Assembly (NCBI RefSeq): GCF_042665075.1
Contig: NZ_JBHTBR010000004.1
Span: 244,987-308,986, forward strand
Direction of reading: 5' to 3'
DNA length: 64,000 nt
DNA from: Hirschia litorea
Lineage (GTDB): Bacteria > Pseudomonadota > Alphaproteobacteria > Caulobacterales > Hyphomonadaceae
Part shown: in pieces, positions 8,857 to 17,631 of the stretch
Position numbering within the stretch: position 1 is the first letter of the stretch
How the letters are laid out: the number at the start of each line of letters is the position of its first letter
Notes under the pieces: model-generated
Told to the model about the DNA's origin: nothing
Databases searched by the model: none
Seen by the model: only the letters and a program-made list of their open reading frames with translations
Program-made: the position numbers and the translations under genes

Positions 8857-9723
8857 ATGAGCATGATGCGTACTCTTCGATATTCAACTGCCGCAGTGCT
8901 TTCGCCTGTGGTTGTTTTGTTAACCGCCTTTACTTTGCCTGCACAGGCTCAGGTAAGTGCTGATCCTATGGCCGCTAGGTTGCAAAGCCGAATGGACACT
9001 ATTGAAGAGAATATTCAACGTGCAACAGGTCGTGTTGAAGAATCTGGATTTCAGGTCAATCAACTACGTCGGCGCATTGAGGTGCAAGCCAGCGAAATTG
9101 CCGACTTGAAACAAGAATTATCAGCCCAAAACGACAGACTGAAAAAACTGGAAAGCATAATAAATGCCCCCGTTAATGCAGCTGCGAACGCTGCAAATGG
9201 TCCAGCAGAAACAACAATCCCTTTGGTTGGCGCAACAGACCCGTCTACTAAAGCTGCTTTGGCTGCCGCACGGACTATAGACGATGAAGCAATTGCCTCC
9301 AAATCAACTGAAACCCTCTCAGCTGAGCTACCTTCAGACCCTAGCAAGCTTTTCCGTCAGGCAAAAAACCTCCTCTTAAAAGGTGATTACCCTGCCGCAG
9401 AAACTGCATTTTCTCACTTAGTGGAAACACACCCAGAAGCACCTGAAGCAGCAGAAGCTCAATATTGGTTAGGGGAATCTCTTCTTATTCAGGAAGCCTT
9501 TCCTGAAGCAGCGGAAGCTTATGTTTCACTGATACGCACCTATCCGGACTCTACAAAAGCACCAGATGGCCTCGTAAAACTTGCGCGCTCATTGCGCATG
9601 ATGGGCGATACGACGCAAGCTTGTGGTGCACTTTCAGAGTTAGCTAATTTATATCCGCAAACAAACCCAATGACTCGCAGTTTAGCGAAAACAGAACGCG
9701 ATCGTGCGGGCTGTGCTGAATAA
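8857..9723 (+). CDS. cpoB: Cell division coordinator CpoB (YbgF)
   Basis: Periplasmic TPR protein that links peptidoglycan synthesis with Tol-Pal constriction. A signal peptide ends at about residue 32 (PAQA). A coiled coil (about 40-105) with heptad-like Leu/Ile spacing matches the trimerisation region of YbgF. An Ala-rich linker follows, then C-terminal TPR-type repeats (about 165-285) containing LFRQAKNLLLKGDY and AQYWLGE motifs. The 288 residues fit the alphaproteobacterial form. It is the last recognisable gene of the tol-pal cluster. Confidence 0.93.
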   Translation: MSMMRTLRYSTAAVLSPVVVLLTAFTLPAQAQVSADPMAARLQSRMDTIEENIQRATGRVEESGFQVNQLRRRIEVQASEIADLKQELSAQNDRLKKLESIINAPVNAAANAANGPAETTIPLVGATDPSTKAALAAARTIDDEAIASKSTETLSAELPSDPSKLFRQAKNLLLKGDYPAAETAFSHLVETHPEAPEAAEAQYWLGESLLIQEAFPEAAEAYVSLIRTYPDSTKAPDGLVKLARSLRMMGDTTQACGALSELANLYPQTNPMTRSLAKTERDRAGCAE

Positions 9724-9751
9724 TTCTATTATTAATAGAGGATAGATTCAG

Positions 9752-10294
9752 ATGGCCTCCAAACAACCGGGCTTTAAGCTAAATATACTCGGAATGATTG
9801 TAGGAAGTGCACTCGTATCTATTTGTTCACAAAGTGCTTTTTCACAAACCACCCCCTCATCGGCCGAGAGTGTGAGAGGCGGAATTTTAGATGCATCCGA
9901 TGCAAGTCGGCTATCAAGGTTTATGACAACATTGGGTTATCAAGCAGACATGGCGCACGGCCCTGCTGGGGACCCTACGATAAATGGGCGCATCTCAGCC
10001 ACTGATTATTCAATTCAATTTTACGAATGCGAGAATGGGGAGTTTTGTAACTCTATCCAGTTTCTAGCCGATACGCCTATCCCTCCAGATATGACGATGG
10101 AAAAAGTGAATGCTTTTAACATGCGTTGGAGATATGTTCGCGCATCTGTGACTTCAAATGTTGTGCGTTTACAAATGGATGTAAACTTGGATGGCGGCGT
10201 AACTGCTGGTAATATCGAAGACACACTAGATATATGGCGGCGTCTCCTTGAAACTTTCGAAACTGAATTCGCAGCAAAAGCACCCGCTAGATAA
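9752..10294 (+). CDS. Secreted YbjN-domain protein
   Basis: The mature part matches the YbjN family: an ISATDYSIQFYEC segment, paired Cys, and the RWRYVRASV then VNLDGGVTAGNIED pattern. The family resembles type III secretion chaperones in fold, but its function is unknown. A hydrophobic N-terminal segment ending in AFSQ (about residue 31) suggests export, and the two nearby cysteines (in YECENGEFC) could form a disulfide. A GAGG ribosome site precedes the ATG. It follows cpoB after 28 bases, and the tilS reading frame begins inside its 3' end. Confidence 0.75.
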   Translation: MASKQPGFKLNILGMIVGSALVSICSQSAFSQTTPSSAESVRGGILDASDASRLSRFMTTLGYQADMAHGPAGDPTINGRISATDYSIQFYECENGEFCNSIQFLADTPIPPDMTMEKVNAFNMRWRYVRASVTSNVVRLQMDVNLDGGVTAGNIEDTLDIWRRLLETFETEFAAKAPAR

Positions 10295-11714
10295 TAGCAA
10301 ATTTGACTATAATTCTCTTAGCAGATTAAGCACCAAAGCCGCTAATTCTCGACGAATTTTACACACACATTTAGACCACCTCACTTCTCAGTTTGCAAAG
10401 AACAAACATATCGGAGTGGCCGTATCTGGCGGATCAGACTCACTATGCTTGCTTATATTGGCTGCTGACTGGGCTCTGCTACATGGGTGGAAGGTCTCTG
10501 CTTGTACGGTGGACCATGGGTTGCGCGCTGCTGCTACCCTGGAAGCTAACTATGTGCACCAGCTCTGCAATAGCGCCGGTATTGATCACGATATTTTGGC
10601 TGTCAAATGGCCCACCAACCTCCAATCCAAACCAACTCAAACAACAGCAAGAACTGCTCGCCATCAACTTTTGGCAAACTGGACCCGCGACAAAGACATT
10701 TCAGCTCTTCTTGTTGGCCACACGCTGGATGACAGAATTGAAACCATGTTGATGCGAGAAAGGTCTGGCTCAACAGATTACGGACTTGCTGCAATGCCAA
10801 GCAAATCTGCCAGTCCGGTCTGGCCTGATGGTCGCCACTTATCCATTTTGCGTCCTGCAAACACCCTATCTCGTAAAGATCTTTGCTATGTGCTCGAAGA
10901 TATTGGCATCCAATGGGTATGCGACCCTTCCAATGAGAACACAAAATATGAACGCGTTCGCGCGCGCCTAGAAATAAGATCAATGTCAGAAACAAATCGA
11001 ACATTGATAAAAAAGCGATTGGATGAGCTTACTCAGAAACGGATAGACACAAATGCTGTCGTTTCTGACTTTCTTGAAAGGCAAACAATCTGGCATAAAG
11101 ATGGTCGGGCAAGTTTCAACACATCGCATTTCTTGAAACTTGCTGATGCAATCAAATACCGAATTTTGGAGCGCATTTTGCTTTGTGTGTCGGGCACCCC
11201 GAAACCCGTAAATATATCGCGTGTCAAAAAACTATTAGAGACGATTGACGGTTCTGAACTCAACACGAAATCAAAGGTTAATTGTCTTGGAAATTGTTGG
11301 ATTCATACCAATATCGAAGAGATGCAAATTAGCTTGATGCCTCCCAAGAACAAAACCGTACCTAAGGACCAGACAGGGACGGACACCCCTATTTTGATTG
11401 CGCCCGGTCAATCTGCCATTTTTATGGGACGTTTCCTTGTAAGTCTGAGCCATGAAGCACGACCCGCTCTAGTATCCACATGGGAAAACACCTTCAAACA
11501 CCAGATAAAACACGGAAAACATCCAGATCGAATTTGCTCGAATGCACACGCCAACCGCGCATATCCCGTGTTGATCGACGCCGATATCGAACAGTGTAAA
11601 AAGCGATCGGATGAATATACACCACAGCAACTTCTTCCTCATGAATACACCATAAAGTGCTTACATGAAGCGCGGAAAAACCACCTCTGCGACGAAGAAT
11701 TTATCTTGATCTAA
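10248..11714 (+). CDS. tilS: tRNA(Ile)-lysidine synthase
   Basis: TilS converts C34 of the tRNA-Ile CAU anticodon to lysidine using lysine and ATP, an essential step for AUA decoding. The PP-loop motif SGGSDS is at residues 60-65. The CTVDHGLR and GHTLDDRIET segments of the catalytic domain follow, with a longer C-terminal domain. No ATG or GTG is available before the PP-loop; the TTG at 10248 is the only standard candidate. It makes the gene overlap the YbjN gene by 47 bases and leaves about 40 extra N-terminal residues. tilS preceding ftsH is a widely conserved order. Confidence 0.88.
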   Translation: MKLSKLNSQQKHPLDNSKFDYNSLSRLSTKAANSRRILHTHLDHLTSQFAKNKHIGVAVSGGSDSLCLLILAADWALLHGWKVSACTVDHGLRAAATLEANYVHQLCNSAGIDHDILAVKWPTNLQSKPTQTTARTARHQLLANWTRDKDISALLVGHTLDDRIETMLMRERSGSTDYGLAAMPSKSASPVWPDGRHLSILRPANTLSRKDLCYVLEDIGIQWVCDPSNENTKYERVRARLEIRSMSETNRTLIKKRLDELTQKRIDTNAVVSDFLERQTIWHKDGRASFNTSHFLKLADAIKYRILERILLCVSGTPKPVNISRVKKLLETIDGSELNTKSKVNCLGNCWIHTNIEEMQISLMPPKNKTVPKDQTGTDTPILIAPGQSAIFMGRFLVSLSHEARPALVSTWENTFKHQIKHGKHPDRICSNAHANRAYPVLIDADIEQCKKRSDEYTPQQLLPHEYTIKCLHEARKNHLCDEEFILI

Positions 11715-11883
11715 GCCTAATCGCGCCGATTCAACACATCTGCTGGCTCTATAAAACGTGATTGGCACATGCTAACTGAGAAAAATGCACGTTATTCAGC
11801 TTAACTATATTGAGCAAACAGCTGTTTTTATTCGTAAAACTGTACAAAACAACAGAAGTTTAATACAGGTTTGAATATTGCAT

Positions 11884-11915
11884 CTCGTTTTTTATCAAAA
11901 GCTTCCCTATGTTGG
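11884..11915 (+). promoter_or_regulatory. Candidate heat-shock (sigma32) promoter of ftsH
   Basis: CCTATGTTGG at 11906-11915 matches the alphaproteobacterial sigma32 -10 pattern CYTATNTNNG. CTCG lies 18 bases upstream, one mismatch from the -35 core CTTG. It sits about 40 bases before the ftsH start. ftsH is heat-inducible in related bacteria, so the position makes sense, but this is inferred from sequence only. Confidence 0.4.
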
Positions 11916-11955
11916 GTAGTGATATTGTTTTTTCGACCGTTGAAAGGTTTGCTGC

Positions 11956-13872
11956 ATGAACATGCGCAATCTGGCGCTTCTAGGCGTCGTTCTGCTTTTA
12001 CTCTTCGCTTTCGTTACCTTGATGCAAGGTAATCAGTCACATGCAAATGCTGGCAACATCTCCTATTCCGCTTTCTTGGAGAAAGCTCAAAATGGGCAAA
12101 TTAAAACAGCCCAATTCAAAGGCGATCAGATTTCCGGAAAAGATAGTGCAGATGCACCATATGTGACCACTATGCCAGGGATTGAATTCAATCTTGGTGA
12201 GAAGCTTGCTCAAGAATATGGCGTCGATGTATCTGCTGAATCTGTCAGCCGTGGCGGTGGTGTCCTAGGTTATATCGGAAACTTCCTACCGATTATTATC
12301 ATTCTTGGAATTTGGTTCTTCCTATGGCGTCAAATGCAAGGTGGTGGCGGTGGTCGCGGTGCGATGTCCTTTGGGAAATCTAAAGCACGCCTCCTTACAG
12401 AACGCCAAGGGCGTGTCACTTTCGACGATGTTGCAGGTGTTGATGAAGCTAAAGAAGAGCTTCAAGAAATTGTGGAGTTCCTTCAAGAGCCTGGCAAATT
12501 CCAGCGTCTTGGTGGTAAAATTCCAAAAGGTGCTTTGCTCGTTGGTCCTCCGGGAACTGGTAAAACATTGATTGCCCGAGCCGTTGCTGGTGAAGCGAAT
12601 GTACCTTTCTTCACCATTTCAGGTTCTGACTTTGTTGAAATGTTTGTCGGTGTGGGTGCATCCCGCGTACGGGACATGTTTGAGCAAGCCAAAAAGAATG
12701 CACCATGTATCATCTTTATTGATGAGATTGATGCTGTAGGTCGCTCGCGTGGAGCTGGCCTTGGTGGTGGGAATGATGAACGCGAACAAACACTCAACCA
12801 ACTTCTTGTGGAAATGGATGGGTTTGAGGCCAATGAAGGTATTATTCTGATAGCCGCAACAAACCGCCCTGATGTGTTGGACCCTGCTCTATTGCGTCCA
12901 GGCCGTTTTGACCGTCAGGTTATGGTTGGAAACCCAGATATTATTGGTCGCGAAAAAATCCTAAAAGTTCACATGCGCAATGTGCCTGTTGGTAAGGATG
13001 TTGAAGCGAAAGTTATCGCACGCGGAACCCCTGGGTTCTCAGGTGCAGATCTCGCAAACCTTGTGAACGAAGCTGCCCTACTTGCAGCTCGCCGTGGGAA
13101 ACGCGTTGTTGCTATGCGCGAATTTGAAGACGCTAAAGACAAAGTGATGATGGGTCCTGAGCGCAAATCCATGGTCATGTCTGACAAGGAAAAAGAACTA
13201 ACTGCATACCATGAATCTGGTCACGCAATTGTAGGCCTGAATGTGCCTGCAACGGACCCTATCCACAAAGCAACGATTATCCCTCGTGGACGCGCTTTGG
13301 GAATGGTGATGCAATTGCCAACTGACGATAAGCTTTCAATGTCTAAGATCGAAATGATCTCACGCCTAGCTGTCCTTATGGGTGGACGTGTTGCTGAAGA
13401 GCTTAAATTTGGTGAGGACTATGTCACAGCAGGTGCGTCATCGGATATTCAGCAAGCCACACGCTTAGCACGCGCTATGGTGACCAGCTGGGGTCTTTCA
13501 GAAACGATCGGTCCGGTGGACTATTCTGAAAATCAGGGTGAAGTTTTCCTTGGCCAACAAATTATGAAATCTTCTAGCGTTTCTGAAGAAACATCTCAGA
13601 AAATCGAAGAAGAAGTGCGCAAGCTCGTGCAAGCGGGTATGGATACAGCACGTCGTATTTTGACAGAAAAACGAGACGACTGGATCGCCCTGTCTGAAGG
13701 CCTACTCGAATATGAGACACTTTCAGGTAAAGAAATCGACGAGCTTTTAAAAGGCAAACCGCCAGAGCGCCCTGATGACTTTGATGCTGGCCCGACATCG
13801 GCTGTGCCTGTCGTAAAACCAAAGAAAAAGCCCGATAATGGCATTGGTGATTCAGAGCCAGAAGGCGTTTAA
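11956..13872 (+). CDS. ftsH: ATP-dependent zinc metalloprotease FtsH
   Basis: Membrane-anchored AAA+ protease that degrades misfolded membrane proteins and regulators. Two membrane helices (about residues 5-23 and 108-125) flank a periplasmic domain. The AAA domain has Walker A GPPGTGKT at 197-204, Walker B FIDEIDA and the second region of homology ending in LLRPGRFDRQ. The zinc site HESGH is at 419-423. The 638-residue length is standard. An AAAGG ribosome site precedes the ATG. A perfect terminator follows the gene. Confidence 0.98.
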   Translation: MNMRNLALLGVVLLLLFAFVTLMQGNQSHANAGNISYSAFLEKAQNGQIKTAQFKGDQISGKDSADAPYVTTMPGIEFNLGEKLAQEYGVDVSAESVSRGGGVLGYIGNFLPIIIILGIWFFLWRQMQGGGGGRGAMSFGKSKARLLTERQGRVTFDDVAGVDEAKEELQEIVEFLQEPGKFQRLGGKIPKGALLVGPPGTGKTLIARAVAGEANVPFFTISGSDFVEMFVGVGASRVRDMFEQAKKNAPCIIFIDEIDAVGRSRGAGLGGGNDEREQTLNQLLVEMDGFEANEGIILIAATNRPDVLDPALLRPGRFDRQVMVGNPDIIGREKILKVHMRNVPVGKDVEAKVIARGTPGFSGADLANLVNEAALLAARRGKRVVAMREFEDAKDKVMMGPERKSMVMSDKEKELTAYHESGHAIVGLNVPATDPIHKATIIPRGRALGMVMQLPTDDKLSMSKIEMISRLAVLMGGRVAEELKFGEDYVTAGASSDIQQATRLARAMVTSWGLSETIGPVDYSENQGEVFLGQQIMKSSSVSEETSQKIEEEVRKLVQAGMDTARRILTEKRDDWIALSEGLLEYETLSGKEIDELLKGKPPERPDDFDAGPTSAVPVVKPKKKPDNGIGDSEPEGV

Positions 13873-13896
13873 ACTAAGTTGTTTAGATAAAATTAT

Positions 13897-13927
13897 AAGG
13901 TCCGCTTTTCCAAAGCGGACCTTTTTT
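13897..13927 (+). terminator. Terminator after ftsH
   Basis: A 12-bp perfect stem (13897-13908 with 13912-13923) with a three-base loop is followed by a T-run. It separates ftsH from the cupin gene, whose ribosome site begins just downstream. Confidence 0.9.
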
Positions 13928-13945
13928 ATAAGATCGAGGAAACAC

Positions 13946-14263
13946 ATGCCTACCCTCTTCAACAACCTCACCAAATTTACAGCAGATAGAGCTTGGGGAG
14001 CCAAAGACATAGCGCTTATAGAGGGTGCCAGCGTGCGCCTTCATTGGACTGATAAACCCTATAAATGGCACATCAATGATGGCAATGAAGTCTTCATGGT
14101 TATCGATGGCATGGTTGAAATGGACTATAAACTCAACGGAAAAATTCACACCGCAAGCCTTGGCCCAAATGATATTTTCATGGCAGAGCTAGGAGATGAA
14201 CATATTGCACGCCCCATTGGTGAGGCGCGCATTCTAGTCATTGAGAAACAAGGTAGTGTTTAA
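13946..14263 (+). CDS. Small cupin-domain protein
   Basis: A 105-residue single-domain cupin. The two conserved cupin motifs are recognisable around HINDGNEVFMVIDG and LGPNDIFMAELGDEHIARP, with a conserved central Gly and metal-ligand-like His/Glu residues. The substrate is unknown. A GAGGA ribosome site lies seven bases before the ATG, so this start is preferred over longer in-frame starts that would overlap ftsH and its terminator. It is two bases from folP and probably co-transcribed with it. Confidence 0.75.
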   Translation: MPTLFNNLTKFTADRAWGAKDIALIEGASVRLHWTDKPYKWHINDGNEVFMVIDGMVEMDYKLNGKIHTASLGPNDIFMAELGDEHIARPIGEARILVIEKQGSV

Positions 14264-14265
14264 AC

Positions 14266-15096
14266 GTGCAGTCCAACTCCCCTTCAATCATGGGCATTAT
14301 CAATGTCACACCTGATTCATTTTCAGACGGTGGGCAATTCACAGCTATGGATATTGCCATAGAGCACGGGTTGAACTTAATTGCACAAGGTGCTGATTGG
14401 CTAGATATAGGCGGAGAAAGCACACGCCCCGGCGCTATGCCGGTTGACGTTAAAGATGAGATATCTCGGGTTATTCCGGTTGTCACTGGGATACGTGCGC
14501 ATACAGACGCGCTTATCTCCATCGACACAATGAAGCCTTCTGTTGCAATCGCAGCGGTTCAGGCGGGTGCTGATATGTGGAATGATGTCAGCGCTGGACG
14601 CTTTGCTGATGATAGTCTTGAAATCGCCGCTCAACTCAACTGTAAACTCTGCCTGATGCACATGCTTGGCGAACCACGCTCTATGCAAGTGGCACCGCGC
14701 TATAAAGATGTGGTAAGCGAAGTTGCTGCTTTTTTGATTGAACGTGCGAACCTTGCTGTGAAAGCTGGTGTTAAAGAGAGCAATATATGGATTGATCCTG
14801 GTATTGGCTTTGGCAAAACACTCGCGCACAATCTGGAGCTAATGCGCAATTTGGACAATTTGATTGAAGCAACGGGTCTACCTCTCTTATTTGGTGCTTC
14901 TCGAAAACGGTTTATAGCCGAGATAGATACCAATGCCCAAAATGCCCAACAACGATTAGGAGGCTCCATAGCCGCCGCCGTAAACGCTGCTGAACTTGGT
15001 GCGGATATCATTCGCGTTCACGATGTGCAGGCAACTCAACAAGCTTTAAAAGTCTATAGCCTACTGTCGATACCGTCTGAATTAGATGATTTTTGA
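14266..15096 (+). CDS. folP: Dihydropteroate synthase
   Basis: FolP condenses p-aminobenzoate with dihydropterin pyrophosphate in folate synthesis and is the sulfonamide target. Family motifs are all present: GIINVTPDSFSDGG near the N-terminus, DIGGESTRPGA, the LMHMLGEPRSMQ loop, IDPGIGFGKT and GASRKRF. The start is GTG at 14266, two bases after the cupin stop; an ATG at 14290 would remove residues just before the first motif. Length 276 is normal. Confidence 0.95.
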   Translation: MQSNSPSIMGIINVTPDSFSDGGQFTAMDIAIEHGLNLIAQGADWLDIGGESTRPGAMPVDVKDEISRVIPVVTGIRAHTDALISIDTMKPSVAIAAVQAGADMWNDVSAGRFADDSLEIAAQLNCKLCLMHMLGEPRSMQVAPRYKDVVSEVAAFLIERANLAVKAGVKESNIWIDPGIGFGKTLAHNLELMRNLDNLIEATGLPLLFGASRKRFIAEIDTNAQNAQQRLGGSIAAAVNAAELGADIIRVHDVQATQQALKVYSLLSIPSELDDF

Positions 15097-15179
15097 AGAT
15101 TAAAGCTTAGATGGCTTTATTATAACGCATCTTCTTGGCATGCTCACCACGTGAACTTAGTGAGCATATGGGGTGGGTT

Positions 15180-16235
15180 ATGGCTGATATTTTTATCTCC
15201 TACAAAAAAGAAGACGCAGGACGCGTCGTGCGTATCGTTGAAGGACTACGTGCGGAGGGCTTCAGCGTTTGGTGGGACCACGGCATAGCCCCCGGCTCAC
15301 AATGGGACCAGACCATCCAAAAAGAGTTGAATGAGGCTAAGATGGTCGTGGCTGTGTGGTCTGACCTGTCAGTCACAGCACCATGGGTCAAGGAAGAAGC
15401 AGGCGTAGGTAAGACACGCGGGAATTTGCTGCCGGTGCGCATAGATGATGTTGCCCCTCCTCTTGGGTTTGGACTTATCCAGATGGCAAACCTCATTGAC
15501 TGGGACGGAGATAAGGACGATCAACACTGGGTGCATTTCCTAGCCGCTGCGAAAGCTACTTTGTCGGGGAATCCAGTTATCGGGTTGGAACGCCCTGTAA
15601 AACACACATCCAAATTTGTGAAAATGCTGCCCATCCTAGCACTTTTAGCCCTAGTCGTAGGTGCTGGAGGATATGCGCTCTTCAAGTTAGACGGAAAGTC
15701 GGGAACTGGTTCTAGCTCAAATACAATCATTACCAATACTAAAAATCAAGACAACTCCACGCCAAGCGAATCTGAAACAGCTCTCTTTGAAAAAGCGCAA
15801 GACAGTACGCTAAAAGCTGACTATTTGGATTATTTGAAGATTTATTCCCAAGGTGCTTTTGCAACAAAAATTCGAGAAGATATTCTTCCTTTTTGCTCCT
15901 TTGAACAACGCGATAAGTGGATGCCAGTGCCACAACCAGCAGGACAAATGATCCGCGCGACATCCGATACGTCTGTTTATGATTTAGAAAAGCAAGTTTT
16001 CACTAGCCGTGAGGATGCTTGTTTCATGGCGCAATCTAACTTTGAGCGACAGGTGGACAAACTCTGCCAGAATTTTGCTTCCAACCCAAATTCCCGAAAC
16101 CCTCAACTTACAATCAATCATGCTGATAAATGTGATTGTCAGGAATTTAATGGGGAATGGATGTGCTTTACAGATTCCACTTATGCCTGCACATGGGAAA
16201 TGAAGTCTTTTGAAAACATCGAGGTCTGTAAGTGA
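15180..16235 (+). CDS. Membrane-anchored TIR-domain protein with a Cys-rich C-terminal domain
   Basis: Residues 1-130 form a TIR domain: it opens IFISYKKEDAGRV, has the box-2-like WWDHGIAPGSQW, and has WVKEE at 69-73. Glu73 aligns with the catalytic Glu of NAD-cleaving TIR domains (for example the WVHKE of SARM1). A hydrophobic helix at about 146-168 is followed by a roughly 180-residue domain with eight cysteines, presumably periplasmic. The ATG at 15180 starts directly at the TIR domain; upstream in-frame starts are possible. It overlaps thiD by four bases, so the two are translationally coupled. The role is unknown; signalling, defence or NAD hydrolysis are possibilities. Confidence 0.8.
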   Translation: MADIFISYKKEDAGRVVRIVEGLRAEGFSVWWDHGIAPGSQWDQTIQKELNEAKMVVAVWSDLSVTAPWVKEEAGVGKTRGNLLPVRIDDVAPPLGFGLIQMANLIDWDGDKDDQHWVHFLAAAKATLSGNPVIGLERPVKHTSKFVKMLPILALLALVVGAGGYALFKLDGKSGTGSSSNTIITNTKNQDNSTPSESETALFEKAQDSTLKADYLDYLKIYSQGAFATKIREDILPFCSFEQRDKWMPVPQPAGQMIRATSDTSVYDLEKQVFTSREDACFMAQSNFERQVDKLCQNFASNPNSRNPQLTINHADKCDCQEFNGEWMCFTDSTYACTWEMKSFENIEVCK

Positions 16236-17089
16236 ACGACGAAAAACAACCCACCATTGGCCGTGTATTAGTTATAGCTGGATCCGATTCTGGTGGTGGT
16301 GCAGGTATACAAGCCGACATCAAAACGATCACTATGCTGGGGGGATACGCAGCCACTGCTATCACCGCTTTGACCATTCAAAATACGCAAGGTGTTAGCG
16401 GAATTGTGCCTGCACCAATCCCATCAGTAACAGCACAAATGACGGCGATACTTTCTGATATCGGCGCAGATGTTATCAAAACCGGTATGTTAGGCGATAA
16501 AAAGCTCATCGAAGCTATTGCTCAAACATTAGCTGACCACGCAATGGGATTACCCCGCGTGATAGACCCTGTGATGGTGTCTACAGCGGGAGACCGACTG
16601 CTTCCACCCGCAGCAATTGACACGCTAAGAGCTGTCTTAATTCCCAAAGCCATCATCACACCCAACGCACCAGAAGCAGGCTTGCTAACCAAACGCGACG
16701 TTTTTAATTTGGACGGACAACGCCGCGCCGCAGAACGATTGCTTGAGGATGGTGCACACGCTGCAATCGTCAAAGGTGGGCACATTGAAGGTGACACGAT
16801 CATTGATCTAATTGCGACGCCGGAAGGTGAGATTTTTTGCGAACATGAACGCGTTGACGGCACGTCCACACATGGTACAGGGTGTACACTTGCGTCGGCA
16901 ACAGCTACTGGGATTGCACAAAGTTTAAAGTTGGAGGATGCATTCAAGCGTGCGCAAACTTATGTTGCACACGCGATAAAATATGCGCCCATGCTCGGCA
17001 AGGGACATGGCCCCTTGGGACATGAATGGCCTATAAAACACCCCGAACTTGCAGATAATCTTCTTAATAAATTCAAGGCTTTAAAATAA
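16232..17089 (+). CDS. thiD: Bifunctional hydroxymethylpyrimidine kinase/phosphomethylpyrimidine kinase
   Basis: ThiD phosphorylates HMP and HMP-P to the pyrophosphate used in thiamine synthesis. The ribokinase-fold signature is clear: AGSDSGGGAGIQADIKT near residue 15, the MVSTAGDRLL region, and the anion-hole motif DGTSTHGTGCTLASA. GTG start overlaps the TIR gene stop (GTGA), with GAGG ten bases upstream. The 285 residues include a slightly extended C-terminus. Its 3' end overlaps the convergent exporter gene by 17 bases. Confidence 0.93.
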   Translation: MNDEKQPTIGRVLVIAGSDSGGGAGIQADIKTITMLGGYAATAITALTIQNTQGVSGIVPAPIPSVTAQMTAILSDIGADVIKTGMLGDKKLIEAIAQTLADHAMGLPRVIDPVMVSTAGDRLLPPAAIDTLRAVLIPKAIITPNAPEAGLLTKRDVFNLDGQRRAAERLLEDGAHAAIVKGGHIEGDTIIDLIATPEGEIFCEHERVDGTSTHGTGCTLASATATGIAQSLKLEDAFKRAQTYVAHAIKYAPMLGKGHGPLGHEWPIKHPELADNLLNKFKALK

Positions 17090-17534
17090 GCCAAGCGCCC
17101 CCGAACAAAGCAATAACGCCAATAACTTTTTCCGCAGTGATATGCCGAACTTCTTGGTCAAATGCGCCAATGTGATCAAAAATAAGCGCGGCAATTAATT
17201 GCCCGGCGAGAAGCACAGCAAACCAGACTGTTACTCCCACACGAGGGACACCAAATGCAGTTGAGGCCACGATAAATGAACCGGCAACGCCGCCTAACAT
17301 TGCCCACCACGGGGCTGTCGAAAGCTTTGAAAAGGTTGGCAATCCCTGTCCTGTCACGACCAATAGAGTGGTGAGGATTAGCCACCCCCCTGTGAATGAG
17401 ATAAACGCGGCTTGGATGGGGCTGCCAAGCACTTGATTTAGCTTGCCATTTACCATGCCTTGCGCAGACACAACCACGCCGCCAAGAAATGCAGCGCATA
17501 AAAGCAGTAAACTGGTGAGACCGAGTGAAGGCAT
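17073..17534 (-). CDS. DMT-superfamily small membrane protein (DUF606/YdcZ type)
   Basis: A 153-residue protein with five likely hydrophobic helices. It matches the short five-helix DUF606/YdcZ branch of the drug/metabolite transporter superfamily: an NGKLNQVLGSPIQAAFISF segment near residue 30 and GVTVWFAVLLAGQ in the second half. The substrate is unknown, and some relatives work as pairs. It converges with and overlaps thiD by 17 bases. Confidence 0.75.
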   Translation of the reverse strand: MPSLGLTSLLLLCAAFLGGVVVSAQGMVNGKLNQVLGSPIQAAFISFTGGWLILTTLLVVTGQGLPTFSKLSTAPWWAMLGGVAGSFIVASTAFGVPRVGVTVWFAVLLAGQLIAALIFDHIGAFDQEVRHITAEKVIGVIALFGGAWLILKP

Positions 17535-17631
17535 AGGGCAACTCTCTTATGGTTGAAAAGTCAGCTCTATCCCTTCCACATATTTCCAATGCAATCCACG
17601 CCTTATTGCAAATTGGACATCCTGATTGTGT

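Noticed and set aside
13838..13945. N-terminal extension of the cupin gene
   Set aside because: It would overlap the ftsH 3' end and read through the ftsH terminator hairpin; the ATG at 13946 has a proper GAGGA ribosome site.
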